From Begonia masoniana (Eukaryota > Streptophyta > Magnoliopsida > Cucurbitales > Begoniaceae): 64,000 bases of DNA. The stretch spans positions 33,877,157 through 33,941,156 of the forward strand of contig CM039516.1 of assembly GCA_022432975.1 (NCBI GenBank), given 5' to 3'. Positions 53,346-64,000 of the stretch are shown here, piece by piece (the stretch's first letter is position 1; the number at the start of each line of letters is the position of its first letter). The notes below the pieces were generated by a model. It was not told the origin of the DNA. It worked only from the letters and a program-made list of their open reading frames with translations, and made no database searches. The position numbers were made by a program, and so were the translations under genes.

Positions 53346-54895
53346 AAAGGTGATGTTGTGTCATTAGGAAATAAGAAGTTATACGTAGAACTGATCGTAA
53401 TTGACATGAAGGGATATGAAGTTATACTAGGGATGGATTGGTTATTCAGACATTATGCCATGATAAGTTGTAGGTCTGGATTGGTAGAGTTCCGACCCCC
53501 AAACGAAGATCAGTATTCCTTCCAAGCTATTCCAAAAATAATTAAAATACCAATTATATCATCGCTAGAGACTCAACGGTTACTGAAAGGTGGTTGTGAG
53601 ATTTACCTAGCTAGTATAATTGATGTCCGAGTAAAGAGTAAGGTAGAACTTCAGGACATTCCCATAGTCCGAGAGTTCCCAGATGCATTTTTGGACGACT
53701 TGCCTGGGCTACCACCTGATAGGGAAATCGAGTTTGTAATCGATACATATCCCGAGGCCTTACCTGTGTCTAAGAACCCCTACCGCATGACACCTGTTGA
53801 GTTGAAGGAATTGAAGGTCCAACTACAGGAATTAGTAGACAAGGGATTTATACGCCCCAGCCGTTCTCCCTGGGGTGCACCTGTCCTGTTCGTTAAGAAG
53901 AAAGATGGTTCTCTTAGAATGTGCATAGATTACAGAGAGTTAAACAAGTTGACAATCAAGAATAGATATCCATTGACTCGTATCGACGATTTGTTTGACC
54001 AACTTCAAGGAGCCAAAGTGTTTTCAAAGATCGACTTACGTTCAGGTTACTACCAACTGAAGGTTAAGGAGGGAGATATACCAAAGACAGCCTTCAGAAC
54101 CCGCTATGGACACTATGAATTTCTTGTGATGTCGTTTGGACTGACAAATGCACCTGCAGCCTTTATGGACTTGATGAATCGAGTGTTTCGTGAGTACTTG
54201 GATAAGTTTGTGATTGTGTTTATTGATGATATTTTAATATATTCACGGACTAAATCTGACCATGAAAAACACTTAAGAATAGTTTTGACGACATTAGAAC
54301 AGAAGCAACTCTATGCCAAGTTGTCCAAATGTGAGTTCTGGTTAGATAATGTCAACTTTTTAGGTCATGTCATCTCTGTCGAGGGCATATCCGTAGACCC
54401 AACCAAGATTCAGGCTGTTAAGGACTGGCCACAGCCAAGGAATGCCAGCGAGGTCCGTAGTTTCTTTGGTCTAGAAGGTTATTATAGGAAGTTCATTAAG
54501 GGATTCTCTATGATAGCTAAGCCTTTAACTAGTTTGACAAAGAAAGACACCAAATACACTTGGTCTGAAACTTGTGAAGATAGCTTCCAATCACTAAAAC
54601 TGAAATTGACTACAGCTCCTCTTTTGACACTCCCAACTGAAGAAGGAAGATTTAGTGTTTTTTGTGACGTATCTAAAGTGGGACTGGGATGTGTTTTGAT
54701 GCAAGAAGGTAAGGTTGTAGCGTATGCTTCTAGACAACTGAAGAGTTATGAGCAGAACTACCCCACTCACGATTTGGAATTAGCCGCAGTTGTTTTTGCA
54801 TTAAAGATTTGGAGACACTATTGGTATGGTCAGCAGTGTGAAGTGTTCTCTGACCATAAAAGCCTGAAGTACCTTTTTACTCAAAAGGAGTTAAA
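53346..54895 (+). pseudogene. Tekay element 2 RT and partial RNase H
   Basis: A long uninterrupted frame from the protease tail ([20 protein letters not shown]) through RT ([40 protein letters not shown], catalytic [15 protein letters not shown]) into RNase H ([47 protein letters not shown]). Truncated at about 54895, before the final RNase H residues and all of integrase. RT catalytic residues are intact. The frame continues 24 codons into unrelated DNA before a stop at 54966. Confidence 0.9.
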
Positions 54896-55449
54896 GTGGA
54901 TAATTCCCCAACCTTCAGCAAGTTTCTCCCTTTTTCTAGAAATACCTAAGGGTAATTTACTCTTTTGACCAACTTTATCCTTTGACAATTACTCTTTTAC
55001 CTTTCATTCCATGAATAATTACCATAAACCGAACTTAATTAATCTCTAATCACCATTAGTTTAATTTAATTTTTATAATTAATTAAAAGTTGATAAAGTA
55101 AAAATTTATACGTTTACAAATTTTCAAACCATTACATCACTGGTTTTGAGTTTTATTTCTTCGGTGATCAAGACAGAAGGCGATCAAGTAGAAAAACATC
55201 ATCAATTTAATCCATGAATGGAAACCGGTCGACACCTCAACTGTGTCTGGTCGACCCCCATAGGCGTGGTCGACACCTATTTCGTCTCCGGTCGCACCTC
55301 TTTGCAACTTCGGTCGACACCTAAGGCAACCGGTCGACAATTCGTCTATCTGCAAGTAGAGGTTGCGAAGTAATTGAAGGTTGGCAAAATCGGAGATCAG
55401 CTTTCATTTTTGGCACTCTGTAACAAAAATTACAGGACTTTTAGAGAGA
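54896..55449. other. Unassigned DNA with GGTCGACAC motifs
   Basis: AT-rich sequence to about 55140, then five GGTCGACAC or GGTCGACCC-type motifs at 55227-55340. The same motif cluster occurs in the copia LTR at 42550-42840, so this may be part of a copia-like LTR. Not coding. Confidence 0.45.
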
Positions 55450-55910
55450 GAAACTGTAACACCTGAAAAATTTTCTTAATGTACGTAGCCTTAGTTTAGA
55501 GATGTCATGCGAGTTTAACGATAATATAGGATGATGCTAAGTGTTTGATTTAGAAAGTAAAAGTGGAAGATAATTTGGAGGTGAAAAATATAAGAGGAGT
55601 GGTTTAGAGGTTATGGTTAAATGGACTTTTAAGTAAACATAAAGTAAAGGAAAGAAAATTTTATGAAAGAGATTTGGAAGGAGGCATTCACTTTGGGATT
55701 TTGGAGGAACAAAAGAGAGAGGCAATTTTATAAAATTTAAAAATTTTGTGGAAAAAAATTAAAAGAAGGGTAATTGTGTTTTAATTAAAAAGTGAAATTT
55801 AAGGTTAAGAGAGCAAATTCCCTTCTTCTTCCCCCTTTTCTTCCACGAAAATTCCAGCAACCCTAGAGCTTTCTCTCCTTCATTTTCCATCAAGTTTTGC
55901 AAGAAATTAG

Positions 55911-57116
55911 GTCATTTTAAGTGGGTTTTATGTTGTATACACTTAGATGAAGATTTTGTGGGTTTTTGTTGAGTTTTAAGGGAATTTAGTTAGGGTTTGG
56001 AAACCCTCATTGGTGAACTCCGAAAATTTTGTTTCCCTTGCTGGTTTTCTTCCTAATTAGTGGTTTAACTTTTAGATATGTTAGTTTAGATTTTTTTTTA
56101 GGGAGAGATTTGAGTTTTGGTGTGAGTTGTGGACAAACCGGTTTTGTAAACTAAGTGCACCGATTCTGTTTCTGCAATTTCTATCGGCCAAGTTGGTTGT
56201 TGCTTAAATTTGATTGTTTCAATAGATAATAGACGTGTAGAGGTTTACGGAATGGGGTGGCACGTCTAAATCCGTTGAAAAACAAATAAGTTATAGCCAT
56301 TTGAAATTGGACACCAAAATTTGTGGAAAAATCGGGTTTTAGGGTTTAGATTTTTGAATGGTTTAAATTGTGGTTAGTTTTGAGTTTAAGTATTCCTTAG
56401 AATTCCCTAGATTGATGCTAAGTCATTTTCCCTATTTTTTAGGTTGTCAAGTGAGTAATTTAACGGGATGAAGTGAACATACAAGTGCCGAGCAATTAGG
56501 TAAGTAGAGGAATATTTTTGTTGTCTTCGGGCCTACACCATGGAACGGTAGGGTTTAATGGTTGGTATATTGTTGGTGTTGTGTTGTGTTGCACATTTTT
56601 GAAACATGCATCATGGTTTTAATTTCACTTGATATGAGTTTTTTTTTGCATTGTTTGGAATTGTGAGCGTGGAAACGTAATAAGATAAAAAAAATTGCAA
56701 AATTGGTCTTGAGTAGAGTGCCTTGTCGGGATTAAGTGCTTGGGGTGTAGCACCCCAAGGGGATCTGTATGAAAGATGTGTGGCTAAAATACGTAATGGG
56801 TTGTGAATATGAAATCATAGACGGTTATAGGGTTCTACGATCGACGTGGAGGGAGATTGTGTATAGCCATCCTAGATGGTTATAGGATGATTGCTATATG
56901 GTCTTGCTCTGGTGGTTCTGAGTGTGGCCGTCCTAGACGGTTATAGGACATGAGCCTACTCGATCCACACGGCTTGTGAAAGATTAATGCAACAAATATG
57001 AAACTAGCAACACTGAGAGTTAGAAACTGCATGTGATAGGATTGGTTGCATTGTGTGTTGTTTGCATCCATTATTCCCTACTTGCTAAGCATTACTTTTT
57101 GTGTTCTGTGGTGTAG
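55911..57116 (+). other. L10 leader module
   Basis: Intron-like 55911-56442 (first donor weak, GTCATT), exon-like 56443-56499 (57 nt), intron-like 56500-57116 (TTAG|GTAAGT to GTAG|GTGA). Arms 56532-56546 (CCTACACCATGGAAC) and 57103-57117 (GTTCTGTGGTGTAGG) form 15 pairs with two G-U. The acceptor hairpin is lost. Confidence 0.55.
56739..56759 (+). repeat. Perfect 9-bp stem hairpin in L10 intron 2
   Basis: CTTGGGGTG, loop TAG, CACCCCAAG. It is flanked by GTAGAGTGCCTTGTCGGG, related to the units of L3. Confidence 0.8.
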
Positions 57117-57370
57117 GTGACGATATCTTCACAGGTGAGGTTGATGAGGGAGATCAAGCATAGGAGCAGTCGGAGATTCACGGGGTACGCCGGTGCGGGT
57201 AGTTGTCGGGGTGCCTCGACCTGGGTCTTCGGGGAAGTGTGTGGTTGGGTATTTTGGATTGGCTTTGTTAGATATTATTTTGTGTAAATATTCATGTTTT
57301 GAAACACTTGTGAATATGGTTTGGATGAGTTTTATAAATGATTTTAGGTTTATGGTTTTAAAAGAATTTA

Positions 57371-57409
57371 GTCGTTATGCCGCTCATTTTTTTTATGGTA
57401 AACAACGTC
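57371..57409 (+). other. Conserved post-intron block of L10
   Basis: GTCGTTATGCCGCTC, T-rich spacer, AAACAACGTC; see the L3 block. Confidence 0.5.
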
Positions 57410-58092
57410 AGGTTTCACTTGTTTCTACGTTTTCGCTGATGTTTTGGAGTCGATTTTCTGAGATTTTTACGTGTCACGGATTCGGGGATGTCGGGAACTT
57501 TTGGGATAAATTTTTGGTGATATGGGTGTGAATGGTTTGAAGAAAATGGAGAAAATGAGAGGAAGGACGCTGGTGGCCGAAGTGTAAGCGTGCAGGCAAA
57601 GGAGTGGGCGCGCGGGCGCAGCGGTGGCGCGCGATGCGCGCTGCGTGGGCGCGAGCTGCGTGGGCGCGCGCAGCGCCCAACGCCGATCGATTGGCGCAAT
57701 TCACTGTAGATTGCCTAGCAACCCAAGAGGTTGCCGCACGCGGCTCGCTGCTACGCGCGCGGTGCACGCAGCAGGCACGCGCGATGCGCGCGCACGGCGC
57801 CCAGCATAAAAATTTTTATTTTTATTTTTTAAATATTTCCTATTTCTACTATGTTTTGACTCGATCTTTTCTGGTACGTTTTGCATGTATTTTGGGCACA
57901 TTTTTCAAAAAAATTTTGAGGGTTCAAAAAACTCAAAAATAGAGTCAAAATTTTATCGAAAATTATTTTAAATTACATTTTAAACGTGGGATTGTTGTGC
58001 AAAGTAGCGCCCCAAGCCGGGGCGGGTTCGGGGCATTACAGAAACTTACAGGCCCCTTTCTATTAATGCCGAGCCGAAATCATTGTTGTTCT

Positions 58093-59001
58093 TGTAACGC
58101 CCGATTTTACGGGATTTTTTAATTTCAATAAATAATGGCATTTTTGTAAATATGTCAAATTAAGTCCGTTTTGCGAACGGAAGGTTTTAATGGAGCTTTA
58201 ATAATAAATTGGAATTTACGGCGAAATAAGGAAATTTGGAGAAATCGAATAGTTAGTCAAATAACGAGATAAGTGGAGAAACAAATAGAAAATCAATGGA
58301 AGGGCATTATGGTAAATTTGCAAGCCAAATTTTAATAAAAACATCAAACTCCCTCTTTCTCCCTCACACTTACGCAAGAATCCATTTTCTCTCCCTCTCC
58401 TTGCGCGATTCTGCTCTCCCTCACGCGGCCTCTCCTCCGACGATTTCTCCTCCTCCAATCATAACGATTTCCTCACGTTTTCTCCCTCAAACCCGACCTT
58501 AGGTATGAATCTATAGTTTTGGAGCTTTAGATTTCAATTTCTAGGGTTTAAAACGGTTAGGGTTCGTTAGGGTTTTCGTTGAAAACGTGAAATAGAATTT
58601 GAAATCGATAGGTTTACCGTATTTATGGCTCTAATGGGCGTATTTATGGTTGTTGGTAAGAGTTAGTTGAATTAATGAGGGTTATTGAGGTTTTGAGTGG
58701 TTGGAAGTTTTAAAAGCTCCATTAATGGGAGTTTGGAAATTCACGAGCACAAATTACTCGATAAAATGCCTCAGTGAGTTAATTTAGAGTTTTAGGAGAT
58801 TTCCTTGGTTAGAGTTTCGTTAGTTTGGAAGTTTAAGGATTTAAACTCGGTTTTAAATGACAAATGTTGTGTATTGCCATAGGTGAACAACGCTCGTGGA
58901 CGTAGCTTAAATTTGAACGGACGCAAGGTAAGTCTCTGTGATTTGTTTGGCCGATTGGCCTACACCATAAGATTATGTCGATCGAGGAATTGGAGATGTT
59001 T
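58093..59001 (+). mobile_element. L11: 5' part of a long LTR, interrupted by L12
   Basis: TGTAACGCCCGATTTTACGG start with CCCG-N6-CGGG hairpin (58100-58113) and a TCCGTTTTGCGAACGGA palindromic box (58165-58181). Intron-like 58503-58882, exon-like 58883-58927 (45 nt), donor AAG|GTAAGT at 58928, arm CCTACACCATAA at 58959. The rest must lie beyond L12 and the CRM-type element, outside the window. Confidence 0.8.
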
Positions 59002-60164
59002 TGTAGCGACCCTTACACTATTCCTAATTTTCCCGTATTATTATTATTTTTTTTATACTTAAAACTTTAAACCTAACGTTCGAGTGGAAATAAAACTTTT
59101 AAAATCGGAATCGTTGAAGTTTATGCTTTTAAACCATTTGATAAAACTTCAAAACAATTTAAATAAAAAGAAAAACAATTAAAACAAAAGAGACGAAATA
59201 CAGAAAGAAATTGGGGCAAAGTCGTCAAAGGCGAGGAAACAAAGGGGCGCTCGATCGGCCCTTAGGCAGCCGACCGAACGGCCCCAAGGCAGCCGACCCG
59301 TTGCCCCTTGTTCTGCGATTGGTCAGCTGCCGTTCTGGAAAAATTCCAGAATGCAGCTTCAACTCTCTGGAATTCCAGAGAGTTTTGTGTTCGATCGCCC
59401 ATCCTTCTGCGATCGAACGCCTCCCTCCTTTTCTTTTTCCCTTCCTTCTTTCTTTCTTTCCTTCTTCGTTACCCTGCACACTACTTCGACTCCATTTCAA
59501 TACCAACTTAACCTATCAAAATTTCCTCAACACAAATCACTCAAACCAACTCAAAATACATTTAAAACAAAATCAATGTTCATAGAAACGAACTGCAAGG
59601 ATCCATTTAAACACTAACAATTCCTCCTGTTTAAAAAAGAAACTCTAAACAGCTATATACATCCAATAAAAACCTTAACAAAACATTTTATTAAACGGTT
59701 TACCTAAACGTTCAGAACATCAATTCATTTACCTATCAACTAACCAGATTGCCAAACATCCTAATATGTTCAATTATACAATTTTCCTACGATCTAACTA
59801 CCGTGTCCCAAAATACCTTTACATTCATCCACAGGGGTCAAAAGGCGCCTCGACTGCCCAGCACACTCCCACAAGTCATCCTTCTTTAACTGCTTCATTC
59901 CTCGGGTGGAGGGATCTCGTCCTCACCTATGTCAAGATCACCCACACCATACAGACAATCTATGAGATAAAAATCTCAGCAAGTTTCGTAAATGCAAATG
60001 CATGCTGTGCCAATGAGTTTCAGAAATCATGCAACATTTTCTTATCTTTACATAGGTTGTCACCGAGATCTCAACCCCCTAAATGGAGAAGGCACATCCT
60101 GCGGTTGGACAACCCTTTTGACACGGGGTCCCTTAGAAAAGGGGCCCGTGTACGACCCACGAAT
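59002..60164 (-). mobile_element. L12: long LTR nested in L11, interrupted by CRM-type element 2
   Basis: Plus-strand start TGTAGCGACCCTTACAC matches the left end of L9 (TGTAACGACCCTTAAC), so it reads on the minus strand. Acceptor region at 59940-59955 (arm CCCACACCATA, with the acceptor AG mutated to GG) and hairpin TGAGAT-TTTT-ATCTCA at 59963-59978. A perfect 24-bp palindrome sits at 59362-59385. The right boundary with the CRM LTR is approximate. The remainder is outside the window. Confidence 0.75.
59332..59385. promoter_or_regulatory. Palindromes with heat-shock-element-like units in L12
   Basis: TTCTGGAA then TTCCAGAA (59333-59351), two TTCnnGAA units three bases apart, followed by the perfect palindrome AACTCTCTGGAA / TTCCAGAGAGTT (59362-59385). 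L9 and L1 keep the second hairpin. The regulatory meaning is inferred. Confidence 0.35.
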
Positions 60165-61394
60165 ATGCTAGGTTGGTGCTCGGTTGGGTGCTAGTGAACA
60201 ATATTTGAATATTGAAATAAAATAATAAAATACTAAACTAAAGACAAGAAATAAAGAAGACAAATATTAATATATGGTCGAGATTATAGGTTAGTGGAGA
60301 GAAGCAAAATTACAAGAAAATAAAGAGAATAAGATGACAATATATGTTAGAAATGACAAGGAAATGTAAAGCAATGGAAATAAAGAAACGATGAAAAATA
60401 GAAAGTGAGTGTGTGGATAATGAAAAGCTGAAAAGTAAAGAGTGATTTGTGTGCAAAAGTGATAGCAATAAAAGTAAAGAAAACCCTTGGTGGATCCGAG
60501 GAGCGAGCTTACGGTTTAAGCTCCCGGATTCACGTTTTCTGTGAAGAAAACGACCACCGTAGGTCGGGGATTTTCATCCTCGTTTCAACTCCCAATGGAG
60601 ATGATGAGGGAATGGATAAGAGCTAACCTAGCAACCCAAGCTAGGCTAGCAATGGAGGCTAACTCCTCTTGGTTCAAGGAACCAAGGAAAACACCAAAGG
60701 AATTTGGGAGATTTAGGGAAATAGTAGTATATTGATTTAGCAAAAGTTGTCTACAATCACTAATACCATGCATTTATAGAAGTCCCAGGTGGATTAGGGC
60801 CCTTGGATCAAAAAGGATGGATGGAAAAGATTAAGGCAAACAAGCACACATCCTAGGGAGGAGATGAATGCCATGCCTAAATGGATCAATGGAGGGAATC
60901 TTGCCACATCATCAATCCATGTTGCCACTAACTTTTGTACTTGCAAAATTATACCTTTTTTTGTGGGCTCTTCTTTGGGCCAAGGCTTCCATTGGGCTCC
61001 ATTTATTGTAGGGTCTTTTCCTTTGAATATTTTGTTGAACTTCCTCCAACCCAAATCCACCACCATACATCTAGTCCTAACCACACAATCTAATGCATGA
61101 AATGCAATTATAAAATCCTTACAATAAAGGCGAATGTATGCCAATGAGTTTTAAAAATTAAAAATTACAAATTAAGGCCCGGGAAGACAAATTCCCATAG
61201 GGCAGTCAGCAAGCTCCGTAGGAATGCTCCAATGAATGACGTGACACGGTTTCTCCTCATCTTCAGACGTTGGCTCCCACGTGAAGTCCATGATGGAATC
61301 AAAACCTGCAAAAAGAGACCATTCATTAGAACATTGGGTGATTAAATTATGTGCCCGATTTTGTGACCTTGTGACGGGCCTCCGAGGCATGTCA
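60165..61394 (-). repeat. CRM-type element 2, 3' LTR
   Basis: Right end GGCATGTCA at 61394 (minus-strand start TGACATGCC). Left end placed at TGCTAGG or TGCTCGG (60165 or 60177). Contains a purine-rich stretch at 60230-60480 and the CR-like coding tail at its right end. Confidence 0.7.
61172..61390 (-). CDS. CR-like C-terminal tail, CRM-type element 2
   Basis: Minus-strand MPRRPVTRSQNRAHNLITQC, continuing 72 codons to 61172 inside the LTR. Same PRRPxTRSQxRxHNL core as element 1. A one-base loss in the G-run of the PPT puts it out of frame with pol here. A CTTTTTGCAG|GT acceptor-like sequence occurs at the same place as in element 1. Confidence 0.65.
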   Translation of the reverse strand: MPRRPVTRSQNRAHNLITQCSNEWSLFAGFDSIMDFTWEPTSEDEEKPCHVIHWSIPTELADCPMGICLPGP

Positions 61395-61426
61395 TCCCCT
61401 CTGGTGGCTGAGGATTTGACCTCAAA

Positions 61427-64000
61427 TCCATTAGCTCAGCCTCCTCTTCATGTCCCAATTCTCCAATATAAGGGGACAAATCTTGTACATTAAAGGTGGA
61501 TGACACCCCATAATCCCGGGTAACTCCAACTTGTAAGCATTGTTATTTATGCGCTCTAAAATTTTAAAGGGGCCTTCAGCTCTAGGCAATAGTTTAGAGT
61601 GTCTTTTCGCGGGAAATCGTTCCTTCCTAAGATGTAACCACACCAAATCTCCAACATTAAAAATTACCTCCTTTCGTCCCTTATTTGCATGCTTAGCATA
61701 ATTGGCGTTATTTTTCTCAATTGTTTGGCGAACTTTCTCGTACAACTTTTTCATTTGCTCTGCTTTATTTGCTCCCGAAGGGTTGATTAGGTCCTGGGTT
61801 GGAATAGGAATAAGTGTCAGGGGTGTGTTTGGATTAAATCCATAGACTACCTCAAAGGGCGTTTGCTGAGTGGTGGAGTGAAGGCTTCGGTTGTAACCGA
61901 ATTCAACTTGGGGTAGTACTATGTCCCAATTAGTGAGATTTTTACCTATGACACTTCGGAGAAGGGTTCCCAAGGTCCTATTGACCACTTCCGTTTGGCC
62001 GTCCGTTTGGGGATGGAAAGATGTACTAAAGCATAGCGTAGTCTCCAATTTCTTCCATAAAGTTTTCCAAAAAGTGCTCAAGAACTTGGTATCTCGATCT
62101 GACACGATAGATTGAGGCACTCCATGGAGTCTAACTATCTCCTTGAAGAAGAGGTCGGCTATAGCAGCAGAGTCGTCGGTTTTGTTACAGGCGATAAAAT
62201 GCGCCATTTTGGAGAATCTATCCACAACCACGAGTATAGAATCTTTATTACGTCCCGTTCGTGGTAACCCCAAAACAAAATCCATGCTAATTTCTACCCA
62301 AGGGTGTGTAGGAACTGGTAAAGGAAGGTAAAGTCCTTGGGGTAGAACTTTGCTTTTAGCCTTCTTACAAACAATACACTTCTCGACATAGTGGTGTACG
62401 TCTTTCATCATGTGAGGCCAATGAAATTTTTCTTTCAATAGTTCGAGGGTTTTCTTTTCCCCAAAATGCCCAGACAATCCTCCTCCATGAGCTTCTTTAA
62501 TGAGGCATTGTCTAAGACTGCAATTAGGAATACACAATTTCCCATTCTTTAATAGAAATTCATCGATAAGACTATATCCTCCTTCAGCCTTAGTTTGGCA
62601 AACGTGATAAGGCAATCCAAAATCTTTATCGGATGCATACAAGGTTTTGATCCATTCAAATCCGAAAAATCTAACACTTAATTCCGTTAAGAGGATACGT
62701 CTACGAGATAAAGCATCGACAACGGTATTATCAGACCCTTTCAAATATTTGAGAATGTAGGGAAATCTTTCCAAGAATTCCACCCATTTTGCGTGACGCT
62801 TGTTGAGTTTGTGTTGGCTTTTAATGTGCTTAAGGGATTGGTGGTCGGAGTGAATCACAAACTCCTTTGAAAGTAAGTAATGTTGCCAATGTTCGAGAGC
62901 TCTAATCACAGCATAAAACTCTTTGTCATAAGTTGAATAGTTCAAAGCAGCTCCTTTCAATTTTTCACTAAAATACACAAGAGGTTTACCATCTTGCATC
63001 AATACAGCTCCAATGCCAATACCGGAGGCATCACTCTTGATCTCAAAAACCTTATTGAAATCGGGGAGTGCCAAAACGGGGGATTGACAAAGTTTTTCTT
63101 TTATCATATCGAAGCTACTTTGGCATGCCGGTGTCCAATTAAAGTCAACTCCTTTCTTAGTGAGGTCCGTAATAGGAGCGACTAAAGAACTGAAGTCTTT
63201 AATGAACCTCCTATAAAAAGAAGCTAATCCGTGAAAACTACGGACTTCAGTGATGCTATTAGGAGTGGGCCAATCCTTGATGGCTTTAACCTTCTCTTCG
63301 TTCACTTCCAAGCCATCCTTAGAAATGATAAAACCCAAAAAGTAAACTTTCTCTTGTCCAAAGGAGCACTTACTCAAGTTCCCAAACAATTTAGTGCTAC
63401 GGAGGGTTTGAAATAACATCCCGAGATGGTTGACATGTTGTGGGAGGTGGCGACTATACACCAAGATGTCATCGAAATACACGACAACAAATTTCCCAAG
63501 GAATTCCTTAAGAACATGATGCATTAACCGCATAAAGGTGCTCGGGGCATTTGTAAGACCGAATGGCATAACCATCCATTCAAACAATCCGTATTTTGTT
63601 TTGAAGGCGGTCTTCCATTCATCACCCTCTTTCATACGTATTTGGTGATATCCGCTTTTCAAGTCAACTTTAGAGAAAATTGATGCTCCACTCAATTCGT
63701 CCAACATATCTTCTAATCGAGGGATGGGATACCTATACTTAACGGTGATTTGGTTGATAGCCCTACTATCAACACACATTCGCATAGAGCCATCCTTTTT
63801 AGGTACCAACAAGGTAGGTACAGCGCATGGGCTCATCGACTCTCTTATGTATCCTCTTCCTAATAATTCTTGGACTTGATCTTGTAATTCTTTTGCTTCT
63901 TCAGGCCTCATCCTATAGGCCGGTCGATTTGGTAACATAGCACCGGGTTGGAGGTCGATTTGGTGTTCTATTCCTCTAATCGGGGGTAGTCCAGGGGGTA
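61427..64000 (-). CDS. CRM-type element 2 pol: RT, RNase H, integrase
   Basis: Minus-strand frame open without a stop from the window edge to 61431. [42 protein letters not shown], catalytic [13 protein letters not shown]. RNase [39 protein letters not shown] and [10 protein letters not shown]. Integrase: [20 protein letters not shown] with [59 protein letters not shown]-terminal [20 protein letters not shown]. All visible catalytic residues are present, which makes it the best-preserved element here. The frame shifts near 61490, just before the DLSPY-like motif. The real start lies outside the window; Met at 63938 is internal to RT. Confidence 0.93.

Larger units (their letters stand above)
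47378..54895 (+). mobile_element. Tekay-type element 2, 3'-truncated
   Basis: 5' LTR (L8) 47378-51982 with L9 nested inside, decayed PBS, gag, protease, RT and part of RNase H. The element stops abruptly after TQKELK near 54895: no integrase, chromodomain, PPT or 3' LTR. Gag and RT proteins resemble element 1 but the LTRs are clearly diverged, so it is a different family of the same lineage. No right-hand duplication can be tested. Confidence 0.9.
55455..58040 (+). mobile_element. L10: solo LTR, TSD GAAAC
   Basis: TGTAACACCTGAAAAATT to GGGGCATTACA, 2,586 bp, with GAAAC at 55450-55454 and 58041-58045. Same family end block as L2, L3 and L6. TATA-like TATAAAAT at 55729. GC-rich tract 57550-57800 yields overlapping ORFs on both strands that are not genes. 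No internal domain. Confidence 0.94.
60165..64000 (-). mobile_element. CRM-type Ty3/gypsy element 2, right part outside window
   Basis: 3' LTR about 60165-61394, PPT AGAGGGGA (complement at 61395-61402), then integrase, RNase H and RT on the minus strand to the window edge. Protein motifs follow CRM-type element 1 closely, but LTR sequences are largely different. Inserted in L12. The left LTR boundary is uncertain by about 15 bp because the other LTR is not visible. Confidence 0.88.

Noticed and set aside
54896..54966. Extension of the Tekay RT/RNase H ORF
   Set aside because: The residues after TQKEL do not match RNase H; the element is truncated here.

Overview
This window is plant nuclear DNA, and it is almost entirely nested retrotransposons. 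The evidence is: LTR retrotransposon genes of the Ty3/gypsy chromovirus type (Tekay-like and CRM-like), a Ty1/copia element, tRNA-iMet primer-binding sites, a Cassandra-type TRIM with 5S rRNA sequence, and a plastid trnG-UCC exon. I found no intact host gene. The species cannot be named from the sequence. Two CRM-type (centromeric-clade) elements suggest pericentromeric or centromeric heterochromatin, but this is inference.

Layout. Twelve long LTRs are called L1-L12 below. All begin TGTAAC-like and end in TTACA or TCACA. 1-1530: L1, cut by the window edge. 1531-2977: mostly unassigned, with one small ORF. 2983-6609: solo LTR L2, which contains a minus-strand Cassandra element. 6615-7702: sequence ending in a terminal-repeat-like motif. 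7703-43044: one minus-strand Ty1/copia element, split by solo LTR L3 (8895-11881), a plastid DNA insert (about 12521-13005), a full-length Tekay element (13467-24535, itself split by solo LTR L5), solo LTR L6 (25114-27801) and a CRM-type element (28540-39086, itself split by solo LTR L7). Target-site duplications of 5 bp support nearly every insertion and give their order. 43045-47377: old copia and gypsy remnants and unassigned DNA. 47378-54895: a second Tekay element, truncated in RNase H, with solo LTR L9 inside its 5' LTR. 55455-58040: solo LTR L10. 58093-64000: L11, interrupted by L12, interrupted in turn by a second CRM-type element that runs off the window.

Main novel observation. Every L-type LTR, on either strand and across families with little other similarity, carries the same arrangement after its TATA-like box: an intron-like segment, a 44-61 nt exon-like segment, then CAG|GTAAGT-like donor, and a second intron-like segment ending in GTAG|GTGA. 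About 30 nt inside that donor lies CCTACACCAYR. It is the reverse complement of YRTGGTGTAGG, which spans the acceptor. The two arms could pair over 11-15 bp in most copies. Where one arm has changed, the other has usually changed to match or to a G-U wobble. A second small hairpin with matched changes lies just upstream of the acceptor. Between the arms each family has its own hairpin-rich tandem repeat. This suggests a structured, perhaps spliced, leader RNA shared by these retrotransposons. I do not know of a description of it, but I could not search.

How the parts relate. The autonomous elements encode the usual retrotransposition machinery: Gag, protease, reverse transcriptase, RNase H, integrase, and a chromodomain in Tekay or a CR-like motif in CRM. 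Most reading frames carry stops or frameshifts. The best-preserved is CRM-type copy 2 at the right edge.
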